A stretch of 64,000 bases of DNA from Phoebastria nigripes (taxonomy: Eukaryota; Chordata; Aves; Procellariiformes; Diomedeidae): positions 429,401-493,400 of the forward strand of contig JAYKAV010003083.1 of NCBI GenBank assembly GCA_035582835.1, given 5' to 3'. The translations under genes and the position numbers were made by a program. The notes under the pieces were generated by a model. The model searched no databases. It worked only from the letters and a program-made list of their open reading frames with translations, and was not told where the DNA came from. Positions within the stretch are counted from its first letter, which is position 1, and each line of letters opens with the position of its first letter. Positions 49,930 through 61,615 of the stretch are shown piece after piece.

Positions 49930-50416
49930 CAACCTGGATGGACCTTGAAGTTTGGGTGCTCACAAGGAAGAGTGTATCACTTTCGAACTTCCAGAGGTTA
50001 TAATATCTTCAAAAATTGTTACAAGCATAAAAGAATGGAGTAAACGTTGACCAATGATAATGTATAAGACAGCTTTTATAATCTTTATCATACTTGATAA
50101 TGTATAAGATGGCTCAAGTTAGATTTCGAGTATGTTTTAAACTTGGAATAGCTTCACTGTGAAGCTGGATCAGACAGTGGCCGAAGAAAAAAGTCAGTAG
50201 TGAGTTGTCATCCTCTATTCAGCGATACCTTTTAATTGATGGAAGAAAGGAAAGGCTAGGTAATACTCTGTTGCAGTTTCATAAAATAAGATCTAAGAAA
50301 GCGGATTCACAGATATACTATTTGCTTTGCTATTTCTGCCTCCCATCATTTCCTTCGACAAGGCAAATGGTTACAGTTCACTTCAGAAACATACCGGAAA
50401 AACTGAACAATTTGAA

Positions 50417-50422
50417 AATAAA
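50417..50422 (+). terminator. MTAP: Possible proximal poly(A) signal
   Basis: AATAAA about 490 bases after the stop codon. T-rich sequence follows about 30-60 bases downstream, so use as an alternative cleavage site is possible but unproven. Confidence 0.35.
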
Positions 50423-50798
50423 ATTATACTATTTTTATACATTATCCATATTTTTTATTTCAGTGACTTTTTTTTAAAAGCAGTGGGTTCTGTTCATGTG
50501 CTAGAAAACATGGTTTAGTAATTGTGGTTGTTCTTTCACAGCAGCAGTTGTGTAAAGAATGAATGTTCTCATTAAAAAAATTTAGGTAATGCCTAAGCCA
50601 AATTTGTGCCTGAAGATGTACTTTTGTGACTTACAGAACTGTACAGAAAAGTACTTTGCTGCCAGTGTCCTGAACACTCTGCTGGCCTTTTGCTGCTTCA
50701 TTGGTCTGAACAACTCTGGTTTAGTTTTTGTTTTAAGTGATGAATGTGCCTGAGTGCTTTGAATGTATACATTTCACTTTTTAATACAATTTGACTTC

Positions 50799-50804
50799 AA
50801 TAAA
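50799..50804 (+). terminator. MTAP: Likely distal poly(A) signal of MTAP
   Basis: AATAAA in TTCAATAAAGTAATC, followed within 15-25 bases by TGCTGCTTTTTGTCTAG, a GT/T-rich downstream element. A second AATAAA follows at 50830-50835. This pair is the strongest cleavage signal after the stop codon. Confidence 0.65.
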
Positions 50805-50835
50805 GTAATCTGCTGCTTTTTGTCTAGTAAATAAA

Positions 50836-51769
50836 ACAAATGAAAACTATGCTTCTCCAAACTGTGTGGAAATTGACTTTTTGTTTTTTTATTTACTTCT
50901 AGTCATTAGTGAGTGAATTTTGTTTGTCTGACAGTGACTTTTGCCATTCATGGAACAGGTTGGTGGTAATACCTTGTAAACACCACTTTTAGAAAACACT
51001 GTGCTGCTTAGAACTTAAGGTTCTAAGTTCCTGAAACAGCAGGGATTACTGAGACCGAAGTGGATCAGAATGCAATCCAAGCCAAGCAAGGGAAAGATCA
51101 GAAACATGAAAGGTACAGATTCTGACAGTAATGTAAAAAAAAAAAAAAAAAAAAAATTAATCCAAAGGAAAATAAAAAAGCAGGTACATAAGCTTTTAGT
51201 GTTGTTCTGTTAGACACCCAGTCTCCTGCTGTGAAAGCCTTTAGATTTGGACACATTCTCCCTAGGGAAAACAGTACAGGTGCTTTTCAGATACTGGGGA
51301 AAATATCTTGACCAAGTTTCCATATTTCCTGGTGTTTTTTTAAAGAACTTAGATTGCAGGAGCCAAAGCTTGAAGCTTGACAGGAAGAAGGCTACAGATC
51401 TAACATGCCTTTTACTACCTTTAATATCTAGCCAAATCAGATGGCTGGCCTTAAAAATTGGTTTTCATTGTTGTTATCTTTGCCCCCTAGACAGTTTTAG
51501 TGAAATGGATTGGAGCCATGAAGTTCATAGTTGGATGTTCTAAGAGAAAGTTGTTTCTGGGTTTCCATTTTCAATCCCCCGGCGTTTTTTTTTTTTTACA
51601 TTCTGTAGTGACATATAAAGATAATTGTTGTGTTAATTTTCTAGTTTTATATACTGAGTACTTACAGTGTCACAGGACAGTATGGCACAGAGCAGGTCCA
51701 CAGTTAGTGTTTTTTGTTAGACATTTCTGTTATAAATTCTTCATCTTCATATGCAAGGCTAGATGATAA
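50836..51769. other. Intergenic stretch between MTAP and the CR1 cluster
   Basis: AT-rich sequence with a run of 22 A at 51135-51156. No gene or recognisable repeat otherwise. Confidence 0.75.
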
Positions 51770-52452
51770 GGTCATGCAGAGAGGAAATCAGAAAGGCAAA
51801 AGCTGAGCTAGAACGCAATCTGGCCGCTGTTGTTAGAGACAACAAAAAATGTTTTTACAAATACATTAACAACAAAAAGAGAGCCAAGGAGAACCTCCAT
51901 CCTTTATTGGATACGAGGGGGAATGCTGTCACCGAGGATGAGGAAAAGGCTGAGGTACTTAATGCCTTCTTTGCCTCAGTCTTTAATAGTCAGGCCAGTT
52001 ATCCTCAGGGTATTCAGCCCCCTGNGCNGGAAGACNGGNACGGCGAGCAGGATAAACCCCCCATAATCCAGGAGGAAGCAGTGAACGACCTGCTACGCCA
52101 CCGGGACGCTCACAAGTCCATGGGGCCGGATGGGATCCACCCGAGAGTGCTGAGGGAGCTGGCGGAGGAGCTTGCCAAGCCACTCTCCATCATTTATCAG
52201 CGGTCCTGGTTAACGGGGGAGGTCCCNGACGACTGGAGNCTTGCCAATGTGACGCCCATCTACAAGAAGGGCCNGAAGGAGGACCCGGGGAACTACAGGC
52301 CTGTCAGCCTGACCTCGGTGCCGGGGAAGATTATGGAGCGGGTCATCTTGGGGGCGCTCACAAGCCATGTGCGGGACAACCAGGGGATCAGGCCCAGCCA
52401 GCACGGGTTCATGAAAGGCAGGTCCTGCTTGACCAACCTGATCTCCAGGTGA
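51763..52452 (+). pseudogene. CR1 ORF2 reverse-transcriptase fragment, N-terminal part
   Basis: An open frame of 229 codons with typical non-LTR retrotransposon reverse-transcriptase blocks: the MGPDGIHPRVLRELA block, the ANVTPIYKKG block, [19 protein letters not shown] and [16 protein letters not shown]. It ends at a TGA directly after LISR, where the family normally continues, so a small deletion there has shifted the frame. Five residues are undetermined because of N bases. Confidence 0.9.
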
Positions 52453-53041
52453 CCCGCCTAGTGGATGCGGGAAAGGCTGTGGATGTGGTCTACCTGGACT
52501 TCAGTAAAGCCTTCAACACTGTCTCCCACAGCATTCTAGAGAAGCTGGCGGCTCATGGCCTAGACAGGTGTAGTCTTCGCTGGGTAAAAAACTGGCTGGA
52601 TGGCCGGGCCCAGAGGGTTGAGGTGAATGGAGCAAAATCCAGTTGGCGGCCGGTCATGAGCGATGTCCCCCAGGACTCTGTTTTGGGGCCGGTCTCGTTC
52701 AATATCTTTATCAATGATCTGGATGAGGGGATCGAGTGCTCCTTCAGTAAGTTTGCAGACAACACCAAGTTGGCTGGCAGTGTCGATCTGCTCGAGGGTA
52801 GGAAGGCTCTGCAGAGGGATCTGGACAGGCTGGATCGATGGGCTGAGGCCAACTGTATGAGGTTCAACAAGGCCAAGTGCCGGGTCCTGCACTTCGGCCA
52901 CAACAACCCCATGCAACGCTACAGGCTGGGGGAAGAGTGGCTGGAAAGCTGCCTGTCGGAAAAGGACCTGGGGGTCCTGGTTGACAGCCGGCTGAATATG
53001 AGCTGGCAGTGTGCCCAGGTGGCCAAGAAAGCCAACGGCAT
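52449..53041 (+). pseudogene. CR1 ORF2 reverse-transcriptase fragment, catalytic part
   Basis: Continues the same protein in another frame, with the [16 protein letters not shown] block (first catalytic Asp, in LDFSKAF) and the FADNTKLAG block. The second block should read FADD in an active enzyme; the codon at 52761-52763 encodes Asn in place of the second Asp, so the metal-binding pair is broken. The frame ends where the inverted CR1 tail was inserted. Confidence 0.9.
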
Positions 53042-53245
53042 GGAATCATAGAATCATAGAATCATTAAGGTTGGAAAAGACCTCTAAGATCATCGAGTCC
53101 AACTGTCAAGCCAACACCACCATGCGCACTAAACCATGTCCCTAAGTGCCTCATCTACACGTCTTTTAAATACCTCCAGGGATGGTGACTCAACCACTTC
53201 CCCTGGACAGCCTGTTCCAATGTTTAACCACTCTTTCAGTAAAGA
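53042..53245 (-). mobile_element. CR1 3' tail inserted in reverse inside another CR1
   Basis: The plus strand begins with repeated ATAGAATC units, then ATTAAGGTTGGAAAAGACC and on to CCACTCTTTCAGTAAAGA, the reverse complement of the last 200 bases of the host element. It closely resembles the antisense CR1 at 23401. Junctions share short bases with the host (CAT on the left, AGA on the right). It pairs with 53628-53827 as an inverted repeat. Confidence 0.9.
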
Positions 53246-53856
53246 AATAGTGTGGCCTGCAGGAGCAGGGAAGTGATCGTGCCCCTGTACTCGGCACTGG
53301 TGAGGCCGCACCTCAAATACTGTGTTCAGTTTTGGGCCCCTCACTACAAGAAGGACATTGAGGTGCNGGAGCGTGTCCAGAGNAGGGCAANGAAGCTGGT
53401 GAAGGGTCTGGAGANCAAGTCTTNTGAGGANCNGCTGAGGGAACTGGGACTGTTTAGCCTGGAGAAGAGGAGGCTGAGGGGAGACCTTATCGCTCTCTAC
53501 AACTACCTGAAAGGAGGTTGCAGTGAGGTGGGTGTTGGTCTCTTCTGCCAAGCAACTAGCGATAGGACGAGAGGAAATGGCCTCAAGTTGCGCCAGGGGA
53601 GGTTTAGATTGGACATTAGGAAAAATATCTTTACTGAAAGAGTGGTTAAGCATTGGACCAGGCTGCCCAGGGAAGTGGTTGAGTCACCATCGCTGGAAGT
53701 ATTTAAAAGACGTGTAGATGAGGCACTTAGGGACATGGTTTAGTGGGCATGGTGGTGTTGAGTTGACGGTTGGACTCGATGATCTTAGAGGTCTTTTCCA
53801 ACCTTAATGATTCTATGATTCTATGATAATGCTAGGTAAGGATAAGAAATTCACTG

Positions 53857-54891
53857 GATGGCCCTGTCCAAAGAGTTCCAATCAATGGCTCAATGTCCAA
53901 GTAGAAACCAGTAACAAGTGGTGTCCCTCAAGGGTCTGTACTGGGACCAATGCTATGTAATATCTTCATCAATGACATAAGATAGTGGGATTGAGTTTGT
54001 GGATGACACCAAGCTGAGTGGTGCAGTTGATTTGCTAGAGGGAAGGGATGCCATGCAGAGGGACATGGACAAGCTCAAGTGGGCCCCTGTGAACCTCTTG
54101 AAGTTTGACAAGGCCAAGTGCAAGGTCCTGCACCTGGGTTGGGGCAACCCCCAGTATCAATACAGGCTGGGGAATGAAGGGATTGAGAGCAGCCCTGCTG
54201 AGAAGGACTTGGGGGGCTGGTGGATGAAAAGCTGGACATGAGACAGCAATGTATGCTCGCAGCCCAGAAGACCAACCGTATCCTGGGCTGCATGAAAAGA
54301 AGCGTGGCCAGCAGGGCAAGGGAGGTGATTCTGCCCCTCTGCTCTGCTCCGGTGAGACCCCACCTGGAGTACTGCGTCCAGCTCTGGAGTCCTCACCACA
54401 GGAAAGACATGGACCTGTTGGAGTGGGTCCAGAGGAGGGCCACAAAAAAGATCAGAGGGATGGAACTCCTCTCCTATGAAGACAGGCTGAGCAAGTTGGG
54501 GTTGTTCAGCCTGGAGAAGAGAAGGCTCCGGGGAGACCTTGTTGCAGCCTTTACTTAAAGCCATTCTCAATAAGAAAGATGGAGGGAGACTTTTCACCAG
54601 GGTCTGTGCCAGTGGTGGCACAAGGGGCCAGGACAAGGGGCAACAGTTTTAAACTGAAAGATGGTAGATTTAGATTGGACATAAGAATTTTTTTACAATG
54701 AGGGTGGTGAGACACTGGAACAGGTTGCCCGGAGAGGTGGATGCCCCATAATTGGAAGTGTTCAAGGTCAGGTTGGACGGGGCTTTGAGCAACCTGACCT
54801 AGTGAAAGATGTCCCTGCCCATGGCAGGGGGATTGGGCTAGATCAGCTTCCAAGATCCTTCCAACCCAAACCATTCTATGATTCTATGATA
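53857..54891 (+). mobile_element. CR1 LINE, second copy of a different subfamily
   Basis: Begins around AATTCACTGGATGGCCCTG within the reverse-transcriptase region and ends in ATTCTATGATTCTATGAT at about 54891. Frames read [20 protein letters not shown] and, after a frameshift near 54.2 kb, [20 protein letters not shown] and [20 protein letters not shown]. Its 3' UTR (CAGGGGGATTGGGCTAGATCAG) differs from the copies at 41.4 and 53.8 kb, so it is another CR1 subfamily. It is 5'-truncated and frameshifted. Confidence 0.93.
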
Positions 54892-57800
54892 CCTATTTGC
54901 TCTGTCAACATAGGCTTGGTATCTGAAGGTGTCTCATGCAGAATTAATATAAAGTCAGTAACCCGGTGGTAGTGTGTAGTGTGTTTTTGCAAAGTTTAGC
55001 ATATGTTTTATCCTCTTTGAAATGTATTGGGAGATATTTATCCAGCAGACCACATGATGAAGATGGTAACTGGCAAGAAAAGCATAGGTAATGGTTAATT
55101 ATATAAAAATAGGCCAAATAACTGGGTTTAATTGTCTTTCTAAGCAATCCTAAGGAAGGTATCAAATTTATTGTAGGAAGTACTGCAGGTACGATAGAGA
55201 ACAAGAAGATACAAATTCAATGTACTGCATTACTAAAACCAAGTAAACATTCTAGCAGAGAACAGTGGCCGTTCTTAGACTCAGAATGTCTCTGGTTTGA
55301 CAAGAGTGAGACAATGACATGCAGAGGGCTTCATAGATGGAAATGAACTCTCTTCTGTTTGACAAATTTATTTTTTACAATCATTATTCAGTCCATTTGC
55401 TGTGATGGATTTGGAGTGCCTTCTTCTGGTGCATAGTATTTACGCTGCTCCTATATCATAACATCAGAATCAGCGTTAACAAATACTAACTTGAGGTTCT
55501 TGGAAAATCACATCTTGGCTTGGTAACCAGCTTACCAGGATATAGGATGCTAAGTTGTTGCTGTTGCCCAGTTTTCAAACATTTCAGATTCCAAAATGAA
55601 AGCCTCTCAAAGTTGACTGCTGTCATTGCTCCTCTTACAGAAACCTTGTGTCTTCTGTGTGTTAAACATAACCTCTTATACACTTACCACTACAGTTTTA
55701 CACTGACATCTCTTATGCCAAATATTGTGTCTTACAAAAATTAACAAAGCTTTCAGCAGGACCTTTCAGGACCTGACTGGTTTCTCTGTGTATGTTTCCT
55801 GAACCGTTACATTTTAAAGCCTCATTTAAACAGTGATTACTTCAACACAGGTACTTAAGTAGTGAGCACTGAAGCAAATGAAGCAGCTTCTCTGTGAGTA
55901 AATTGCATGTCTCATGCAAGATGGATTAGAACCATGGAAAGCCTAGTAAAGTATTAGCTAATGAAATTTAACCTTATGTTTTTCAAGCCTACTTCTCATT
56001 CTCCAGTGGAATTGTCTAAACTAACTCATTGATTTGTATGGCCTGAATGCTTTCAAGGCTTTTGGGGGAAAGAGATCACCCCTAGAGCCAGCAGCAGCTG
56101 CTGAAGAACAGGTCAGTCTCTCATACTCCTGTGCGGCATGTGCCTTGGGGGAATAGAGAAATGCAGCTAGGAAACAGTGGGTATATTAGAAATAAGTGCT
56201 GAAAGCTGAAATCCACACGTATACAGAGGGGAGACTGAATGGAAGTGAGTGACTGTAAATAGCACAGTTGCACAAAGCAGAAGGCTTTGGGAAATACAGC
56301 ATCAGTAGCCGACTGATTCCTTGTAAAATTTTCAACTGGGCTCCAAAGGAAGTACCAGAGGTTGGAACTACATGAAATATCTACATCTACGCAGACCACA
56401 AGCAGAAGTGTCACTGCAGACTAAATTCAACATGCAAATACCAAATGCAAGAGGAAGACATACACCCACTCGCAGGAGCTTTTGTCCGACTGTCCCTCCA
56501 GTGGCATTCGTTGGGAGTTCCGCTTCATCTTGGCGCACGTCACAGGCAACAGATCTCCTTCCGCTTTGACTGACAAGACTTCTGGATCTGTACTCAGTAG
56601 CATTCATACCTGAACAGCCAAGCCAGCACCCCATGCTTACTTGTATCATGAGCGTTTGCTCTCTCTGACTGTGGAGTTGCTATTGTCTCCTACCCTGCTT
56701 CTCACTGATTGTTTCGATGTTGTATTTTGCTTATCCCGGCTATCCAAGGCTTTTAAAGTGCTTTTCTCTTGGAGGACATCTCCATTAATTTTGCTTGGAG
56801 CATCCTCCAGTGTGTGTGTTAACAGTGTAATGTACTGATGCCAATGCAATCTTGCAGGTTCAAATATGGTACAAACTAGACTGTGAGGCAGGCCATTAGA
56901 TTTACCCTTTTTCTCCCTTTTCTGTTTCCTCTAAATCATTCTGTGCAGCCTAACATTGATCTATCTTGCTAACATATGGTTGCCCACTCATATCTCATTT
57001 TCACCTAGCTAACACTTCATGCTGTTTCATACTAATGACATCCAAAGCATCTCTCAGCATCAGTACAGGTGGCATGTGACATCAGAATTTAGTTTTTATA
57101 TTAGTACTCAAAACAGACCCAAGGGCAGTTGGGGTTCCCAGAACTGTAACCAGTAAGAGAGTATTTTGTTTATCGAAACCAGCTGAGTATCAGTAAGGGG
57201 AGAAATTAATTCAGGAGGTGCTCAGCACTGGGCGGGATCAGCCCTCTAAGACAGAAACTCTGGCTTAACGGTTTTAACGACTGCTTCCTCTCCCCACTGT
57301 CATTGCAGCACTGGCTGAAGCAGGACAGTACAAGAGAATTGAAATTAACGTTTAATCACTCTTTTGCAAAAGTTTGCAGTTGTTTATATAGATAATTGTC
57401 AAATTCTCCACCGCCTTTGCTGTGAATTGGCTCAGGCAATTTGTGGTGCAAAGCCATGCGTGACTAGGCACACCTGGAAATACGTTTTCTGTCTGAACAT
57501 CAGGGTGTCATAGAGGAGGCCCAGCTGCATGAATTTAGGAGATTACAAGGATTCCCATCTAGAATTATTCAAAGGTATTGGTGGGATTTTTCAACTCCCC
57601 ACAGTGCATCTGCTGTTCCCCATCTCTCCTACCCCTCTCTGCTGCTTATTTTTGTTCTGGCTTCTATCCACATCAAACTCCTTTTTAGGTTTCATCTGTT
57701 CACAGAACCAGCAAAAAAAAAGATGTACTCCCTTCCCCAAATGGAACAGCTTCCACCATATTAGTGAGTTAAAGCAGGTCATGAAAGGGTACAATGTGGC

Positions 57801-60800
57801 ATCAGCACAATGGGGCTGCATGGCCAAGTGGCAGGAGGAAAGGGCTTTTCCTTACAGCACCTGTGAAAAATGAAGTCTGCCAGCTGCCCTGGAACTGCAC
57901 TCCAAAAGAAAAGCAATTTAGTTTTCAGCAGTCTTGAACTGATTCTGGAATTGACCCTATTTCTATAGGAAAAACTTTAGGCTGAAAAAATCAAACTTTG
58001 GATTGTCTGTTTTCTGCTAATTCTTGTAAATAAACAATAAATTCATTGTTCAATAGCCTAATTCCTAACATACAACTGGCCGTCTGGATCTCTTGATCTT
58101 TGTTAAACTGTATGGGAGAAAATAACACTGGTTTGTTGTTTTTACTGAAAGATGGTAAAAAGATTCTGTGTAGGTAAGAAAGCCCACACTTAACTCTGCA
58201 TCTGTATTTTCTATTGCCTTTCGATTTTATTATCGTGAAACCAAGCAGTAAGGAATAACATTATTGCTTTTGTGATTACCACTGAATACATAGCCTGCTT
58301 CCAGAAACCTTAGATAGGTATGAATGACACTATGAATCTTCTGACTCAGTCTTCTACTCAGGGCAGAGCAGCATAATTTCCGTATGGTCTCAGTAGCAAT
58401 ATCAGAAAACAGAATGTTTTAAATTCATGTGGAATAAATCTGAGTTTCTCCATTTTTTAATTAACATAATCTATTTTTTCCATGGCTATGTAGACTGGGA
58501 TTTTCTAGAAATTGTTATTGAGTGACATGAAATGCGAAAGTAACTTCTGCATATAATTTTTGTGAACCAGCTTGCTGGATTAGTTTGTTTGCAGGATGTT
58601 ATTTTTGGGTGCATACACCTATTGGTATTTTCAAATGTCATGCCTTAGGGCAGGCATTCCTCATGGAATCAGGTTTCTTCTGCACATTATTTAGCTTGAC
58701 ATTTGGTGAAATGGTTTGCCTTGCTACCAATGAACAGAAGTGCATGAACATCTACTGAAAACAACCACAGAAGGCGCATATATGCAAATAAAGTACATTC
58801 ATAAATCGTAATAGCTTGTGTGGTTCTATACAGCTGTAGAAAAGAAATGTATGATGCAAATCTGTAGAATATCTTGACGTCCACAGCATTGAATAACATT
58901 GCTTAAGGGAACAACATGAGTTAAAAAACACAGTGGTTTCTACGTACAACTAGAAAAGAGAAAAAAAAAAGAAATTTGGGCACAATGTTCGATCCCCAGA
59001 TTCAGCAACATATGGAACCAAGAATAACGCCTGTAGTAAGTGAAACCTATCTTACAGGACAGATGAAGTCTGTCCAGTTGTTTGGTTTCCTACAGTATGA
59101 TTCCTCTAGCACAAGGAGGAAGACGTTTGATCTCATGGAAATCTTTTAATTTGACCTTAGAATCTGTGTTTTATTAATTAGTGCTTTATAAGAAGCAGCT
59201 TTTGTACAGGCTTTTATCCACTGTGTAAGAAGTTCTGAAATACATTTTATTTGTTTTCATACCATGGTCAAACATTTAAAATCATTCTTTTGCATCTGCC
59301 TGAAGATAAGCCAGCAAGATAAGCCAGTAGGAGGAAGGTGATGGCAGGAGTTGCTTTCCCCTTAAAGTGTATGTGAGGAGGACAGTGGAATCAGCTCTGT
59401 CCTTGGACCAGATCCATCTTTGACACAAATTCTCCAATCCGTGGTGTTATTTACTACCTTGGCTTGACTCTCATTTCCTTCTCTGGCCCTCAGAAGGAAG
59501 CTTTTCTTAGGCTGCTCGGAGCCTAAGGTGAAAACAGATGTAAAAGAATCATAAAGCTAGCAGTGTTCAAATGCTTGATCTCTGGAGGCAAGGAATGTCC
59601 TCTCCCCCATAATTTCCACCAAACAGGGTCCACTGCCTAATTGTAAGTGCCACTGCTCATCAGCCATGTGCATTGGATGTCTGCAGGGATAAGCTTTGTT
59701 TTAGAAACCACACAAAACCATTGACCCAGGTTGGGATGGGGTAGGGTAGAGGTAAATGTCTGTTGTGCATCCTTTCAGGCTTAGGCAGACTTTTGTCTCC
59801 CCTTTCTCCAGGCACCTCTTCCCTGAGCTGGACCTGCCTTTTTTCACCCTGTTCTGGACACCCTGTGCCTCTGCCCCATCCTCCCAGCTCTAGCATGCCT
59901 GTTTTCTCACCTTTTTACCCAGTCCGTGCTGTCAACCACAAGCACCATGTAGAGAAAAAGATGCTTATCTTGGGACTTTCCCCACCTGGGAGATCAAACT
60001 CTTATGTTCTACCTTACCACTCTCACCTCCTCAAGTAGCAATGCCTTTGTTCAGAAATCACATGTGGGAGGCTGCTTCCTGAGAAGAGTGACTACATAAA
60101 TGACAGCATGAGCTACCTAGTTCAGTGGTAGGAAGTAGGGTATTTCTAATACCATGATCTCTGCTGACGGTGTGAGCTGAACTCTAAATGTCTTGTCCCC
60201 TTGGTGCTTTGTGGAAACCCTCTCCCTGGTTGTCCCTGGCTGGAGCAGTAGGTGCAAACAGGGCTTCTCACAGCCCGCCCTCAGTCCTGAGCTTACGCTT
60301 GCTACCAAGAGTGATGCCGGGTCTAGTGGCAAACATCTGTGTACCTTTCTGTGAGGCAACTTGAAGCCTCTAGTTCAAAGTTCCTGGTTTTCAACTCCTA
60401 AGGACTACCTCTCATTTCATTTCCCCTTCTTGGGCTTTCTCCAGCACAGAAACACTCTCTCAGCAAGTTTCTATGAAAAGCATGCAGGTACTTACAAGTA
60501 CATGGTAACAAGGAGAGAGAAATGTGGAGAAATTTGTCCTCTGGTCTGTTTTCCACAGAGAAAAAGAGTGTTCTGTCTTAACTTCTGTTCATACATTGTA
60601 TTAAAGTATTCCTACCTCTTTTTCCTGTAAGTTTGGGAAAGAAAAAAAAAAGAAAAAAAAAAAAAAAAAGAAATGGTGAATTACTTCAGTGATTGCCAGA
60701 TGAGGATTTATTGAGACCTGATTAAAAAAAAAAAAATCTAGAACCACTAGGTAGATCATCCCTCATCTCTACTGCTGGGAGTGATTGCCCCACCAGAGCT

Positions 60801-61615
60801 CTTGTAAGATATGAACGTCTTCAGAGGTCCTCTCTCCNGCACCAGGTCCTATGGCTTACCCATCCCATCTTCAAATTCCTCTCTTTCTTCTATGAGGGCT
60901 CTGAGCATTTCCATTTTCCTCCTGAGACTCATAGTGCTTGAGGCTTATTTTCTATGTAAGTAGGCAGGGAGGTTAACGTATTTCCACACCTTTGGCCCAG
61001 GCAAGGTCAGGTAGTAACTTTCTTTCCTAAAATGCTTTTTGTTTTTCACTTCTGTGAAGCTTTCAAAGACTGTGAACACAATATGCAAAGCCTATGGACC
61101 CTTAGACACAATGAACTTTGGTAAAAGTAGGGATGATGCCTGTTGTAAAGCTTGGGAGTCATGTTCTCAAAGAGTAAATTTCCAGAATGTGTAATAGAAA
61201 ACACTTTCTTTTTCTAAATGCCATTACACTTGAAGGTATTTTTATTAAAAAAATAAAAGCTTGACAGAGGACACCGCAATGGAAAATACCTAGTCAAATT
61301 ATTCTGGTGCTGGGGTTCACACACAATTGGAGCATGCTTTGTAACACATGGTACTGCTGGCTCCTTGTCCAAAGAGTGAACATTTATGACAGAAAGGAAA
61401 GCAGCATAAAGCTGCTACCTCAATGTGATGAGCCCATCTTTTTAAAGACTTTTTAAAGAGACAAAAAAAGTTGTGAACATTTTTTCACAGAGGTTGGGCT
61501 GGACACTTGGAGGGAAAACCTTTTTTTATACTTTCCTACACGGTGCAAATTCTTCCTTTGCTTCCCTGTTCATGGTGGCAGCACTAAAAGGAGGGTTGCT
61601 CAGTCCAGTGAATGC
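54892..61615. other. Intergenic DNA downstream of the CR1 cluster
   Basis: About 6.7 kb of mostly AT-rich sequence. No ankyrin-repeat coding sequence (expected for CDKN2A or CDKN2B) or other family is recognisable on either strand. Short open frames such as 57529-57873 (+) and 56368-56649 (-) carry no motif I know. An A/G tract lies near 60.64 kb, and one unresolved base at 60838. Confidence 0.65.
60638..60673 (+). repeat. A-rich low-complexity tract
   Basis: Runs of A broken by single G. A second A run of 13 follows at 60724-60736. No retrocopy is recognised beside them. Confidence 0.8.

Larger units (their letters stand above)
49930..50825 (+). other. MTAP: MTAP 3' UTR
   Basis: AT-rich sequence from the stop codon to the likely poly(A) site. 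It contains a spaced direct repeat, TGATAATGTATAAGA, at 50055 and again at 50095. The end is inferred from the poly(A) signals at 50799-50804 or 50830-50835; an upstream AATAAA at 50417-50422 could give a shorter form. Confidence 0.7.
51770..53827 (+). mobile_element. CR1 LINE, long 5'-truncated copy, interrupted by an inverted CR1
   Basis: The longest CR1 in the window. It starts within the reverse-transcriptase frame (ORF2), lacks the 5' UTR, ORF1 and endonuclease, and runs to the 3' octamers at 53827. The sense body is 51770 to about 53041 and about 53243-53827; between them lies a CR1 tail in the opposite direction. Compared with the copy at 40803, 13 bases of the host element are missing at the insertion point. 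Fourteen single unresolved bases fall within this element. It cannot be active, because it is truncated, frameshifted, interrupted and mutated in the catalytic motif. Confidence 0.95.

Noticed and set aside
51763..53653. Reverse-transcriptase frames as a possible host gene or new retroelement system
   Set aside because: The sequence and 3' octamers match the CR1 LINE family; the copy is truncated, frameshifted and interrupted.
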